Assembly (NCBI RefSeq): GCF_900104945.1
Contig: NZ_LT629736.1
Coordinates: forward strand, 1,736,001 to 1,800,000
Source of the DNA: Halopseudomonas xinjiangensis
GTDB taxonomy: Bacteria > Pseudomonadota > Gammaproteobacteria > Pseudomonadales > Pseudomonadaceae
Length of the DNA stretch: 64,000 bases
Direction: 5' to 3'
The translations under genes and the position numbers were made by a program. Positions 35,106 to 42,857 of this stretch are shown here, piece after piece. Position 1 is the stretch's first letter, and each line of letters opens with the position of its first letter. Under the pieces are notes generated by a model. The model did not search any database, had not been told where the DNA came from, and worked only from the letters and a program-made list of their open reading frames with translations.

Positions 35106-37450
35106 CTACTCTACAGGCTGCGCCCTGGCAGTAGAAGGCTCCCTGCCATGCAGCGGCGAGCCTTGCGTGACACCAAGCTCGGCTCGCAGCCGCTGCGCCG
35201 CCTCGATCATCGCTGACAAGGCTTGACGCACCTCCACCCAGCCGCGCGTTTTCAGCCCACAGTCCGGGTTCACCCAGAGCCGCTCCAGCGGGATAAGTCG
35301 TGCCGCCCTGCGCAGCAGCTCCAACATCTCGCCAGTATTCGGAACACGCGGGGAGTGAATATCATAGACGCCCGGACCGATGGCGTTGGGATAATCGAAG
35401 CTATCGAAAGCATCCAGCAAGCGCATTGCAGAACGTGATGTTTCAATGGTGATGACGTCGGCATCCATCGCTGCGATCGCATCGATCACGCCATTGAATT
35501 CGCTGTAGCACATATGGGTGTGTATCTGCGTGTCGTCCCGTACGACGCTTGCGCTCAGCCGAAAGGCTTCAGCCGCCCAGGCCAGATAGTCCGCTTGCGC
35601 GCCTTTGCGCAGCGGAAGCCCTTCGCGAAACGCCGGCTCGTCGATTTGCACGATGGCGATGCCGGCCCGCTCGAGGTCGGTCACTTCATCGCGGATGGCC
35701 AGGGCAAGTTGCCGGGCGCTGACACGCGGCAGAACATCCTCGCGCGGGAATGACCACATGAGCATGGTCACCGGGCGGTCAGCATCCCTTTCACTGGCAG
35801 AGCGGTCAGGCCTTGTGCATAGACCGTCCAGTCCACCGTCATGGGGCTGGGCCGGCTTATGTCTCCAATGATGATCGGAGGCTTCACGCAGCGCGAACCA
35901 TAACTCTGCACCCAGCCGAAACGGCTGAAGGCGTAGCCCCTTAGCTGCTGACCGAAGTACTCGACCATGTCGTTACGCTCTGCCTCGCCATGCACCAGCA
36001 CATCCAGGCCCAGATGTTCCTGCTCGGCGATGACCGAGGCTATCTCGGTCTGCATGGCTGTCCTGTATTCGTCTTCGCTGATCCGTCCTTCGCGCTGCGC
36101 CGCACGGGCGGAGCGGATTGCTGCGGTCTGCGGAAACGAGCCAATCGTAGTAGTGGGTAGCGCCGGCAAGCGCAGCCGTTTTTGCTGAACCAGGGCACGC
36201 TGCGCATAGGCTGATCCGCGCTGGGCGTCCTCTGGCAGGGTCGCCGCAACGCGTTGACCGACCTGGGTGTCATGAATCCGAATCGACGTCGTGCGGTTCT
36301 GCTGAATCTCACTCGAGCGCCTGAGTGCGGCCTGGACCTGCGGATCCGCCGAAGACGTGAGAGCTTTGGCGAGTAGCGCGGTTTCCTCAAGTTTTTGCAC
36401 AGCGAAGGCCAGCCAGTCGCGCAATTCGGCATCGAGGTCTGTCTCGCTGGCAAGATCCACCGGGCAATGCAGTAGCGAACAGCTCGGGGCAACCCAGATG
36501 TCGCCGCTACGATGCTCACGTGCCTGCTCAAGCAGCGCCAGGGCTCGCTTCATATCACAGCGCCAGACGTTGCGCCCGTTGACCAGCCCCAGCGACAGCA
36601 CCTTGTAGGACGGCAAGCGATCAAGCACCCCGGGCAGTTGGTGCGGCGCCCTGACGAGATCGACATGGAGCCCGGCAACAGGTAACGCGCAGGCCAGCCC
36701 CAGATTGTCTTCAAGCCCACCGAAATAGGTGGCCAGCAGCAGCTTCACGGGGGTGCGCTGCAGCTGGTTATAGGCGGCCTCGTAAGCCGCTTTCCAGTCT
36801 GCCGGCAGATCCAGCACCAGCGCGGGTTCGTCAATCTGTACCCACTCCACGCCCTGCTCGGCCAGCTTCTCCAGTATTTGCGCATAAACCGTCAGTAGCG
36901 GTTCGAGCAGCTCGAGCCGATCGAAGTCCTCGCCAGCGCAGCGGCCCAGCCAAAGATAAGTCAGAGGCCCCAGCAGCACCGGCTTGGGCGTAAAACCGAG
37001 AGCCTGCGCCTCGGCTACCTCATCGAACAATTGCAACCAGCCCAGTCGAAAGGCCTGATCGCGGCTGAACTCGGGTACCAGATAGTGGTAGTTGGTATCG
37101 AACCATTTGGTCATCGCACACGCCGGTAGCGACTCGCCGCGACGATTCACGCCACGAGCCATGTGAAACAGCGTGTCAATGTCAGCATCGGCAGGAGAAC
37201 CAAACCGCTCCGGCACGGCGCCGACCATCAGGCTGTGCGTAAGCACATGGTCGTACCAGGCGAAATCGCCGACTACAACCGAGTCGAGTCCGGCCTCGGC
37301 TTGCAACTGCCAATGCCGTTCACGCAGCGCCTTGCCGGTTTGATGAAGATCGTCCGGGCTGCTCGTGCCGGCCCAGTAGGCTTCCAGGGCGTGCTTGAGT
37401 TCCCGGTGAGCGCCAATGCGTGGAAAGCCGAGAATATGCGCAGCGGTCAT
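35106..37450 (-). pseudogene. metE: metE, cobalamin-independent methionine synthase, split by a -1 frameshift
   Basis: An ORF of 560 residues (35768-37450) and one of 221 residues (35106-35771) together make one MetE. The first ends [14 protein letters not shown], and the second begins [11 protein letters not shown]; an intact enzyme reads KGMLTGPVTxxxWSFPRED across that point. On the minus strand, ACCGCCCGGTGACC would need one extra G (ACC GGC CCG GTG ACC) to restore the frame, so a single base is missing near 35776. Total length 2345 is one short of a multiple of three. The zinc and catalytic residues ([13 protein letters not shown]) all lie after the break, so the truncated product should be inactive. 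metR next door is intact. A sequencing error is the main alternative. Confidence 0.88.
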
Positions 37451-37503
37451 GATCGTGCTCCTGATTCGATTCGTGGTGGCATATGGTCAAGCCCACGGCT
37501 GAA

Positions 37504-37516
37504 TGAATCAAACTCA
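37504..37516. promoter_or_regulatory. Candidate MetR box between metE and metR
   Basis: TGAATCAAACTCA matches the MetR consensus TGAA-N5-TTCA at seven of eight fixed positions and lies in the 117-base divergent intergenic region. Another short palindrome, TGAATTCA (37551-37558), sits next to the metR ribosome binding site. Confidence 0.4.
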
Positions 37517-37567
37517 ACTCCGTCATGTTAAGCTTTAGAAATTCTCAAGTTGAATTCAGGAATAGCC

Positions 37568-38482
37568 ATGCTGGAAATCCGTCATCTGAAGACACTGGTC
37601 GCGCTCCGCGAAGCGGATAGTCTGGTTGAGGCGGCCGAACGGCTGCATCTAACGCAGTCCGCTCTCTCCCACCAGCTGAAGGATCTGGAAGAGCGCCTGG
37701 GTCTGCCTCTGTTCGTGCGCAAAAGCCGCCCGGTACGCTTCACCAGCGCCGGACTACGGCTGCTTCGACTGGCCGACAAGATGCTACCGGAGCTGCGCCA
37801 GGCAGAACGCGATCTGCATCGCCTGGCCGGTGGTCAGGCCGGCAGACTGCACATGGCGATCGAATGCCACAGCTGCTTTCAGTGGCTGATGCCGACCATC
37901 GATCAGTTCCGCAATGCGTGGCCGGACGTAGAGGTCGATTTCGCCTCGGGATATTTTTTCGCCCCCCTGCCAGCGCTCGCACGTGGCGATCTGGACCTGG
38001 TGGTGACCTCGGACCCACAGGAGATCCCGGGCGTGACCTATGTCCAGTTGTTCACGTATGAGGCCCTGCTCGCGGTGAGCAATCAGCATCCGTTGGCCAG
38101 CCGCAGCCACGTATTGCCTCCGGACCTGTCCGACGAGACATTGATATGCTATCCGGTCGAGCGCGAACGACTGGATGTGTTCAAGCACTTTCTCGACCCC
38201 GCAGGCGTCGAACCCGCCTCGATCCGCAATGCTGAACTCACCGTCATGATGCTGCAACTCGTGGCTTCGGGACGCGGCGTCTGCTGCCTCCCCAACTGGG
38301 CCGTCGCCGAATATGCGCAGCGAGGCTACGTGACGGCTCGCCGACTCGGCGACACAGGCCTGTTCGGCACGCTGTACGCCGCAGTTCGCGCCGACATGCT
38401 CGAATCCGCCTATCTGCAGGACTTCCTGCTGACGGCCAAGGACATCTCGTTTTCGACGCTCGATGGCGTGCGTGCCGGATAA
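37568..38482 (+). CDS. metR: LysR-type activator MetR
   Basis: A 304-residue LysR regulator with winged helix at residues 1-60 (MLEIRHLKTLVALREADSLVEAAERLHLTQSALSHQLKDLE) and an effector domain. It has the MetR hallmark IECHSCFQWLMPTIDQFRNAWPDVEVDF. MetR activates metE (and in enterics metH and metF) with homocysteine as coinducer. The ATG at 37568 has AGGAA upstream; the open frame begins 18 bases earlier. It is divergent from the broken metE, the standard arrangement. Confidence 0.93.
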   Translation: MLEIRHLKTLVALREADSLVEAAERLHLTQSALSHQLKDLEERLGLPLFVRKSRPVRFTSAGLRLLRLADKMLPELRQAERDLHRLAGGQAGRLHMAIECHSCFQWLMPTIDQFRNAWPDVEVDFASGYFFAPLPALARGDLDLVVTSDPQEIPGVTYVQLFTYEALLAVSNQHPLASRSHVLPPDLSDETLICYPVERERLDVFKHFLDPAGVEPASIRNAELTVMMLQLVASGRGVCCLPNWAVAEYAQRGYVTARRLGDTGLFGTLYAAVRADMLESAYLQDFLLTAKDISFSTLDGVRAG

Positions 38483-38576
38483 CGGGACTTCCGCTTTCGA
38501 AGGAAGTTCCCACCAGTCCCAGCCTTTCCCATACTTTGCGCATGATCGCGCATTTTAGGAGCAATTTGCCCGCAGT

Positions 38577-38645
38577 TCACCCAAACAGGCGAGTTTAAAA
38601 AGTAGTGCAAAGCTCTACATTCGTCGACCAGAGTGCTGCGGTTGG
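38577..38645 (+). promoter_or_regulatory. Two-part conserved leader motif, copy 1
   Basis: Part A tcacccaaacaggcgagt (38577-38594) and part B ctgcggttgg (38636-38645) are both repeated in front of the next two hydrolase genes at nearly the same spacing (42 bases between ggcgag and ctg here, 44 in the others). It starts 123 bases upstream of the ATG. It is probably a promoter-proximal activator site or a 5' leader element. Confidence 0.55.
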
Positions 38646-38699
38646 CTTCTCGCCAAGCACTCCAGGCAGATAACAACAATTTCCTGAAGGTATGACGAA

Positions 38700-39563
38700 A
38701 TGAAAGCACCTGCTTACAAACTCACTGGCCTTGCCCTGGGCCTGATGCTGTCTACCGCTGCACTGGCAAACAACCCCACTCCTCCCCCGACCGATCCAGG
38801 CGATGGCGGTGATTTTCCGGCTGTATCCGATTTCAGCCGTTCCGGTCCGTTTGCCACCACCAGCGGCAACGAAGGCCCAAGCTGCACTATCTACCGTCCG
38901 CGTACCCTCGGCGAAGCCGGTCGCGATCATCCGATCATCATCTGGGGTAACGGCACTGGCGCATCGCCCAGCACCTACAGCGGGATCCTCACTCACTGGG
39001 CGAGCCATGGATTTGTGGTCGCAGCCGCACGTACTTCCAATGCCGGTTCGGGCGAAGAAATGATCGACTGCCTGGATTATCTGGTTCAGCAGAACAACCG
39101 CAGCACCGGCACCTATGCCGGCAACCTGAACGTCAACCGCGTCGGCGCAGCGGGTCACTCGCAGGGCGGCGGCGGCACCATCATGGCCGGCCAGGATAAC
39201 CGTGTCACGGTCACTGCTCCTTTCCAGCCGTACACCATCGGACTGGGTCATCGTTCGTCTTCGCAGAGCAACCAGAACGGCCCGATGTTCCTGATGACCG
39301 GGGGCAGCGACACCATTGCCAGCCCCACCTTGAACGCCGCACCGGTATTCAACCGGGCAAACGTGCCGGTGTTCTGGGGCGAGCTGGAAGGTGCCAGTCA
39401 CTTTGAGCCGGTCGGCAATGCCGGCGATTACCGTGGTCCGTCCACGGCCTGGTTCCGCTTCCATCTGATGAATGACAGCAGCGCCCAGAGCACCTTCTAC
39501 GGCAGCAACTGCGGCCTGTGTACTGACCGTGACTGGACCGTTCGTCGCAAGGGCATCAACTAA
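38700..39563 (+). CDS. Secreted alpha/beta hydrolase (polyester hydrolase/chlorophyllase-like), copy 1
   Basis: A 287-residue exported esterase-like enzyme. Signal peptide residues 1-23 (cleavage after AALA); a Pro/Asp/Gly-rich linker follows. The alpha/beta core has nucleophile Ser154 in GHSQGGGG, Asp204 in GGSDTIA, and His234 in ASHFEPV; HPIIIWGNGTG is in the oxyanion-loop position. Cysteines at 62, 124, 271 and 274 suggest two disulfides. The GxSxGGGG pattern and short cap-less fold recall the family of PET hydrolases, cutinase-like enzymes and chlorophyllases. No polymer substrate can be claimed from sequence. First of three tandem paralogues, each with its own leader and terminator. Confidence 0.85.
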   Translation: MKAPAYKLTGLALGLMLSTAALANNPTPPPTDPGDGGDFPAVSDFSRSGPFATTSGNEGPSCTIYRPRTLGEAGRDHPIIIWGNGTGASPSTYSGILTHWASHGFVVAAARTSNAGSGEEMIDCLDYLVQQNNRSTGTYAGNLNVNRVGAAGHSQGGGGTIMAGQDNRVTVTAPFQPYTIGLGHRSSSQSNQNGPMFLMTGGSDTIASPTLNAAPVFNRANVPVFWGELEGASHFEPVGNAGDYRGPSTAWFRFHLMNDSSAQSTFYGSNCGLCTDRDWTVRRKGIN

Positions 39564-39592
39564 GCGATAAACCAAACCTGTCGAAGAAACCG

Positions 39593-39623
39593 AAACCGGC
39601 TGCCTTGTGCAGCCGGTTTTTTT
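39593..39623 (+). terminator. Rho-independent terminator of hydrolase copy 1
   Basis: Stem aaccggctg / cagccggtt with a seven-base loop, followed by a T run, 30 bases after the stop. Confidence 0.9.
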
Positions 39624-39741
39624 GCGTCTGGCCCCCGCGCCAGAGCAGCCCGGGACCAGGGGCATGCCTCCCGCAGGCTTCGCAAAGATTGATGCGAAAA
39701 AAGACCTCATTTGAACGTTTTTGTAGTTTTGTCTCGTTTTT

Positions 39742-39811
39742 AACCCGAATAGGCGAGTGATCGGTCGTGAGCCTACCGGTACCTTGAGCCGGCGTCGATT
39801 ACTGCGGTTGG
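39742..39811 (+). promoter_or_regulatory. Two-part conserved leader motif, copy 2
   Basis: Part A aacccgaataggcgagtga (39742-39760) and part B ctgcggttgg (39802-39811), identical in part B to copy 1. It starts 122 bases upstream of the second hydrolase ATG, almost the same distance as copy 1. Confidence 0.55.
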
Positions 39812-39863
39812 CTATGCCATAGGGCGGCGCATCGTCCCACAACAAGTAAAAGAGAGAGACTCC

Positions 39864-40721
39864 ATGAATGCACCTCTAATGAAGTACAGCGGCCTTACCC
39901 TGGGCCTTATGTTTTCCGCTAGCGTGCTGGCAGGCAATCCCGATACAGGTGGTGGTGATACCGGCACAGGTTTCCCGGGCGTTTCAAATTTCGCCAGCTC
40001 CGGCCCCTTTGCCACGACTAGCGGTAACGAAGGTCCCAGCTGCCGCATCTATCGCCCTCGCACGCTCGGCGCAGAAGGTCGCGACCATCCAATCATCATC
40101 TGGGGGAACGGCACCGGCTCGACGCCGAGCACCTATGGCAGCCTGCTCGAGCACTGGGCCAGCCATGGCTTCGTAGTCGCTGCAGCGCGTACCTCCAACG
40201 CCGGGTCGGGGCGTGAGATGATTGCCTGCCTGGACTACCTGGTTGAACAGAACGGCCGCAGCTTCGGCACCTACTCCGGTAACCTCAATGTCAACCGCGT
40301 TGCTACCGCAGGCCATTCGCAGGGCGGCGGCGGCAGCATCATGGCCGGGCAGGACAGCCGCATAACCGTAACGGCTCCGTTCCAGCCTTACACCATCGGT
40401 CTGGGACATCGCTCTTCCTCGCAGAGCAACCAGAATGGTCCGATGTTCCTGATGACCGGCGGCAGCGATGTGATCGCCAGCCCGTCGCTCAACGCAGCTC
40501 CGGTATTCAATCGTGCCAACGTGCCGGTGTTCTGGGGTGAGCGTACCAGCGCCAGCCATTTCGAGCCGGTGGGTAACGGCGGCGATTATAGGGGTCCGTC
40601 GACCGCCTGGATGCGCTTTCACCTGATGGACGACCAGAGCGCAGAGAGCACCTTCTACGGTTCGCGCTGTGATCTGTGTACCGATTACCGCTGGGATGTT
40701 CGTCGCAAGGGTATCAACTGA
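39864..40721 (+). CDS. Secreted alpha/beta hydrolase, copy 2
   Basis: A 285-residue paralogue of the preceding gene, with long near-identical stretches from the nucleophile to the catalytic His. Signal peptide 1-23 (cleavage after SVLA). Catalytic set: Ser152 (GHSQGGGG), Asp202 (GGSDVIA), His232 (ASHFEPV). The mature N terminus is a Gly/Asp/Thr-rich linker without the prolines of copy 1. AGAGAGAG precedes the ATG. The conserved cysteines (60, 122 and the RCDLC pair near the C terminus) match copy 1. Recent duplication is likely, with selection keeping all active-site residues. Confidence 0.85.
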   Translation: MNAPLMKYSGLTLGLMFSASVLAGNPDTGGGDTGTGFPGVSNFASSGPFATTSGNEGPSCRIYRPRTLGAEGRDHPIIIWGNGTGSTPSTYGSLLEHWASHGFVVAAARTSNAGSGREMIACLDYLVEQNGRSFGTYSGNLNVNRVATAGHSQGGGGSIMAGQDSRITVTAPFQPYTIGLGHRSSSQSNQNGPMFLMTGGSDVIASPSLNAAPVFNRANVPVFWGERTSASHFEPVGNGGDYRGPSTAWMRFHLMDDQSAESTFYGSRCDLCTDYRWDVRRKGIN

Positions 40722-40740
40722 TAGCAGAACTTGCTCTGCA

Positions 40741-40769
40741 AGCCGGCGGCTCGGGTCGCCGGCTTTTTC
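40741..40769 (+). terminator. Rho-independent terminator of hydrolase copy 2
   Basis: Stem agccggcg / cgccggct with an eight-base loop and five Ts, 19 bases after the stop. Confidence 0.88.
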
Positions 40770-40831
40770 GCGCCTTCAAGCTGTCCAAACAATGTCAAAA
40801 TGATTCTATATTATTGATTTTGTAAGCTATT

Positions 40832-40902
40832 TCACCCAAATAGGCGAGTGATTGACCAACCGGTCACCAGTAAGGTCTACGGGTGCCGAGCACTGTAGTT
40901 GG
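40832..40902 (+). promoter_or_regulatory. Two-part conserved leader motif, copy 3
   Basis: Part A tcacccaaataggcgagtg (40832-40850) and part B ctgtagttgg (40893-40902). It starts 123 bases upstream of the third hydrolase ATG. The sequence around it is otherwise unlike copies 1 and 2. Confidence 0.55.
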
Positions 40903-40954
40903 GATGCACCATTGCGCTCCGTCATGATCCACAACAACTCGACCTAGAGAGAAC

Positions 40955-41821
40955 ATGATGAAATCACCCCTCTTCACCCTGTCAGGCCTCGCACTTGGGC
41001 TTCTGATTTCCACCTCAGCTCTGGCTGGAAATCCCACCCCCACTCCGCCGCCAGGCGAAGTTGAATCGGGATTCCCAGCGGTCGCAGACTTCGCCGCGAC
41101 CGGCCCGTTCGCAACCACCAGCGAAAGCCAGGGCACCGGCTGCCAGGTGTATCGTCCGACCCAACTTGGCGAAAATGGCCTCGACCATCCCATCATCCTC
41201 TGGGGTAACGGTACCGGTGGCTCACCCAGTACTTACGGCGACCTGCTCAGCCATTGGGCGAGCCACGGTTTCGTTGTCGCGGCGGCCACCACTTCGAACG
41301 CAGGTAGCGGACAGGAAATGCTTGCGTGCCTGAATCGGCTCGTGACGCTGAACAACCGCAGCTATGGCGCCTACTCCGGCAATCTCAACGTGAACATGGT
41401 TGGGGTTTCTGGTCATTCCCAGGGCGGCGGTGGCGCGATCATGGCCGGTCAGGATAGCCGCGTCACAGTGACCGCCCCGTTCCAGCCGTACGTGTTGGGT
41501 CTGGGCCACGAGACTTCGTCGCAGTTCAACCAGAACGGACCGATGTTCCTCATGACCGGAAGCAATGACACCCTCGCCGGACCGGCTCTTAACGGTACTC
41601 CGGTGTTCCGCAATGCCAATGTTCCGGTGTTCTGGGGCAATCTGGAAGGTGTTGGGCACTTCGAGCCAGTCGGCGACGGCGGCGGTTATCGCGGCCCGTC
41701 TACTGCCTGGTATCGCTTTCATCTGATGGGCGATTCCAACGCTGAAGATGTGTTCTATGGCGCTACTTGCGAGCTGTGCGTTGACCCGGATTGGGAAGTT
41801 CAGAAAAAAGGCATTCAGTAA
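40955..41821 (+). CDS. Secreted alpha/beta hydrolase, copy 3 (more divergent)
   Basis: A 288-residue paralogue, clearly related to copies 1 and 2 but with more substitutions (ATTSNAGSGQEML for ARTSNAGSGEEMI, LGLGHETSSQFNQ for IGLGHRSSSQSNQ). Signal peptide 1-24 (after SALA), then a Pro/Thr linker. Catalytic Ser155, Asp205 (GSNDTLA) and His235 (VGHFEPV). Cysteines at 63, 125 and a C-terminal CELC pair are kept. The substitutions next to the triad could alter substrate range. Ends with its own terminator. Confidence 0.85.
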   Translation: MMKSPLFTLSGLALGLLISTSALAGNPTPTPPPGEVESGFPAVADFAATGPFATTSESQGTGCQVYRPTQLGENGLDHPIILWGNGTGGSPSTYGDLLSHWASHGFVVAAATTSNAGSGQEMLACLNRLVTLNNRSYGAYSGNLNVNMVGVSGHSQGGGGAIMAGQDSRVTVTAPFQPYVLGLGHETSSQFNQNGPMFLMTGSNDTLAGPALNGTPVFRNANVPVFWGNLEGVGHFEPVGDGGGYRGPSTAWYRFHLMGDSNAEDVFYGATCELCVDPDWEVQKKGIQ

Positions 41822-41852
41822 GTTTGCCAAACGACTCACGGGTCGTAGTCAG

Positions 41853-41888
41853 AAAGGGTCGCTGCCGTCCAGGCGCGACCCTTTTTTG
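41853..41888 (+). terminator. Rho-independent terminator of hydrolase copy 3
   Basis: Stem aaagggtcgc / gcgaccctttt with an 11- to 12-base loop and six Ts, 32 bases after the stop. Confidence 0.88.
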
Positions 41889-42034
41889 TGAACAGAGCAA
41901 ATACCCACCCCACCCCACCGCTCCACTCCATTTTCACACCAGCTTTCGGCGTGCGTACTCCACTGCATGCCTTGCCGCGCCCGGCAATTTGCACTACAAC
42001 GAGACACTCTCGCCGAGCCTCAATAAGGAATGCC

Positions 42035-42793
42035 ATGAATAACTCCAACAAGGTCGCTCTGATTACAGGTGCCGGAACCGGTATCGGCCGCGCCGCTGCG
42101 CTCGCCCTGCTACGCGACGGGTATCAGGTCGCATTGGCAGGCAGGCGAATCGAGGCATTGGAGGAGACCGCTCGGCTGGCCGGGGACCTGTCATCCCAAT
42201 CGCTATGCGTTGCCTGTAATGTCGGCGACCCCGACTCGGTAAAGAATATGTTTGAGCAGATCGAACAGCGCTTCGGCCGTCTGGACGTCCTCTTCAACAA
42301 CGCCGGCACCGGCGCCCCGCCGCTTCCGCTGGAAGACCTCTCCTACGCCCACTGGAAAACCGTCGTCGATACCAACTTGACCGGCGCGTTCCTCTGCACG
42401 CAACAGGCATTTCGCATCATGAAAAGCCAGACGCCGATGGGCGGACGGATCATCAACAACGGCTCGATCTCGGCGCACGCTCCGCGTCCCAACTCGGCTC
42501 CTTATACATCGACCAAGCACGCCATGACCGGGCTGACCAAGTCCACTTCGCTGGATGGCCGCAAGTACAACATCGCCTGTGGCCAGATCGACATTGGAAA
42601 CGCCGCAACGGACATGGCCATTCCCATGCAACGCGGTGTACCACAGGCGCACGGTGCCATCGCGCCGGAACCCGTCATGGATGTGGAAGACGTGGCCAGG
42701 GCCGTGGTACACATGGCCGGCCTGCCGCTGGAGAGCAACATCCAGTTCATGACCATCATGGCAACCCAAATGCCCTTTATCGGTCGAGGCTGA
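42035..42793 (+). CDS. Short-chain dehydrogenase/reductase (SDR)
   Basis: A 252-residue classical SDR. NAD(P)-binding [13 protein letters not shown] near the N terminus, FNNAGTG, the catalytic Ser in [11 protein letters not shown], and [14 protein letters not shown] with the YxxxK pair. AGRRIEAL at the end of strand 2 suggests NADP preference through its basic residues. The open frame begins at 41888, but AAGGAA precedes the ATG at 42035 and homology starts there. It sits in the hydrolase cluster, so oxidation or reduction of an alcohol or keto product of ester cleavage is possible; no substrate is known. Confidence 0.9.
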   Translation: MNNSNKVALITGAGTGIGRAAALALLRDGYQVALAGRRIEALEETARLAGDLSSQSLCVACNVGDPDSVKNMFEQIEQRFGRLDVLFNNAGTGAPPLPLEDLSYAHWKTVVDTNLTGAFLCTQQAFRIMKSQTPMGGRIINNGSISAHAPRPNSAPYTSTKHAMTGLTKSTSLDGRKYNIACGQIDIGNAATDMAIPMQRGVPQAHGAIAPEPVMDVEDVARAVVHMAGLPLESNIQFMTIMATQMPFIGRG

Positions 42794-42811
42794 CGCCCAA
42801 AGGCGAGCACG

Positions 42812-42841
42812 AAAAAACCCGGCACCAGGCCGGGTTTTTTT
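42812..42841. terminator. Bidirectional terminator between the SDR and lipoprotein hydrolase genes
   Basis: Stem aaaaacccggc / gccgggttttt with a short loop, with As before and Ts after, serving the convergent genes ending at 42793 and 42858. Confidence 0.9.
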
Positions 42842-42857
42842 GCTTTGCGGGGCCGGA

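Noticed and set aside
33756-35216. 486-residue plus-strand frame over the REP cluster and rlmM
   Set aside because: It is antisense to the well-conserved rlmM and translates REP units; it has no recognisable motif.
37451-37567. Possible cobalamin, SAM or other riboswitch ahead of metE
   Set aside because: The gap is only 117 bases between divergent starts and shows no conserved riboswitch core; MetR control explains it better.
38595-39845. 416-residue antisense frame over hydrolase copy 1, with similar frames over copies 2 and 3
   Set aside because: The frames recur only because the sense genes are paralogous; the sense strand has signal peptide, catalytic triad and terminators.
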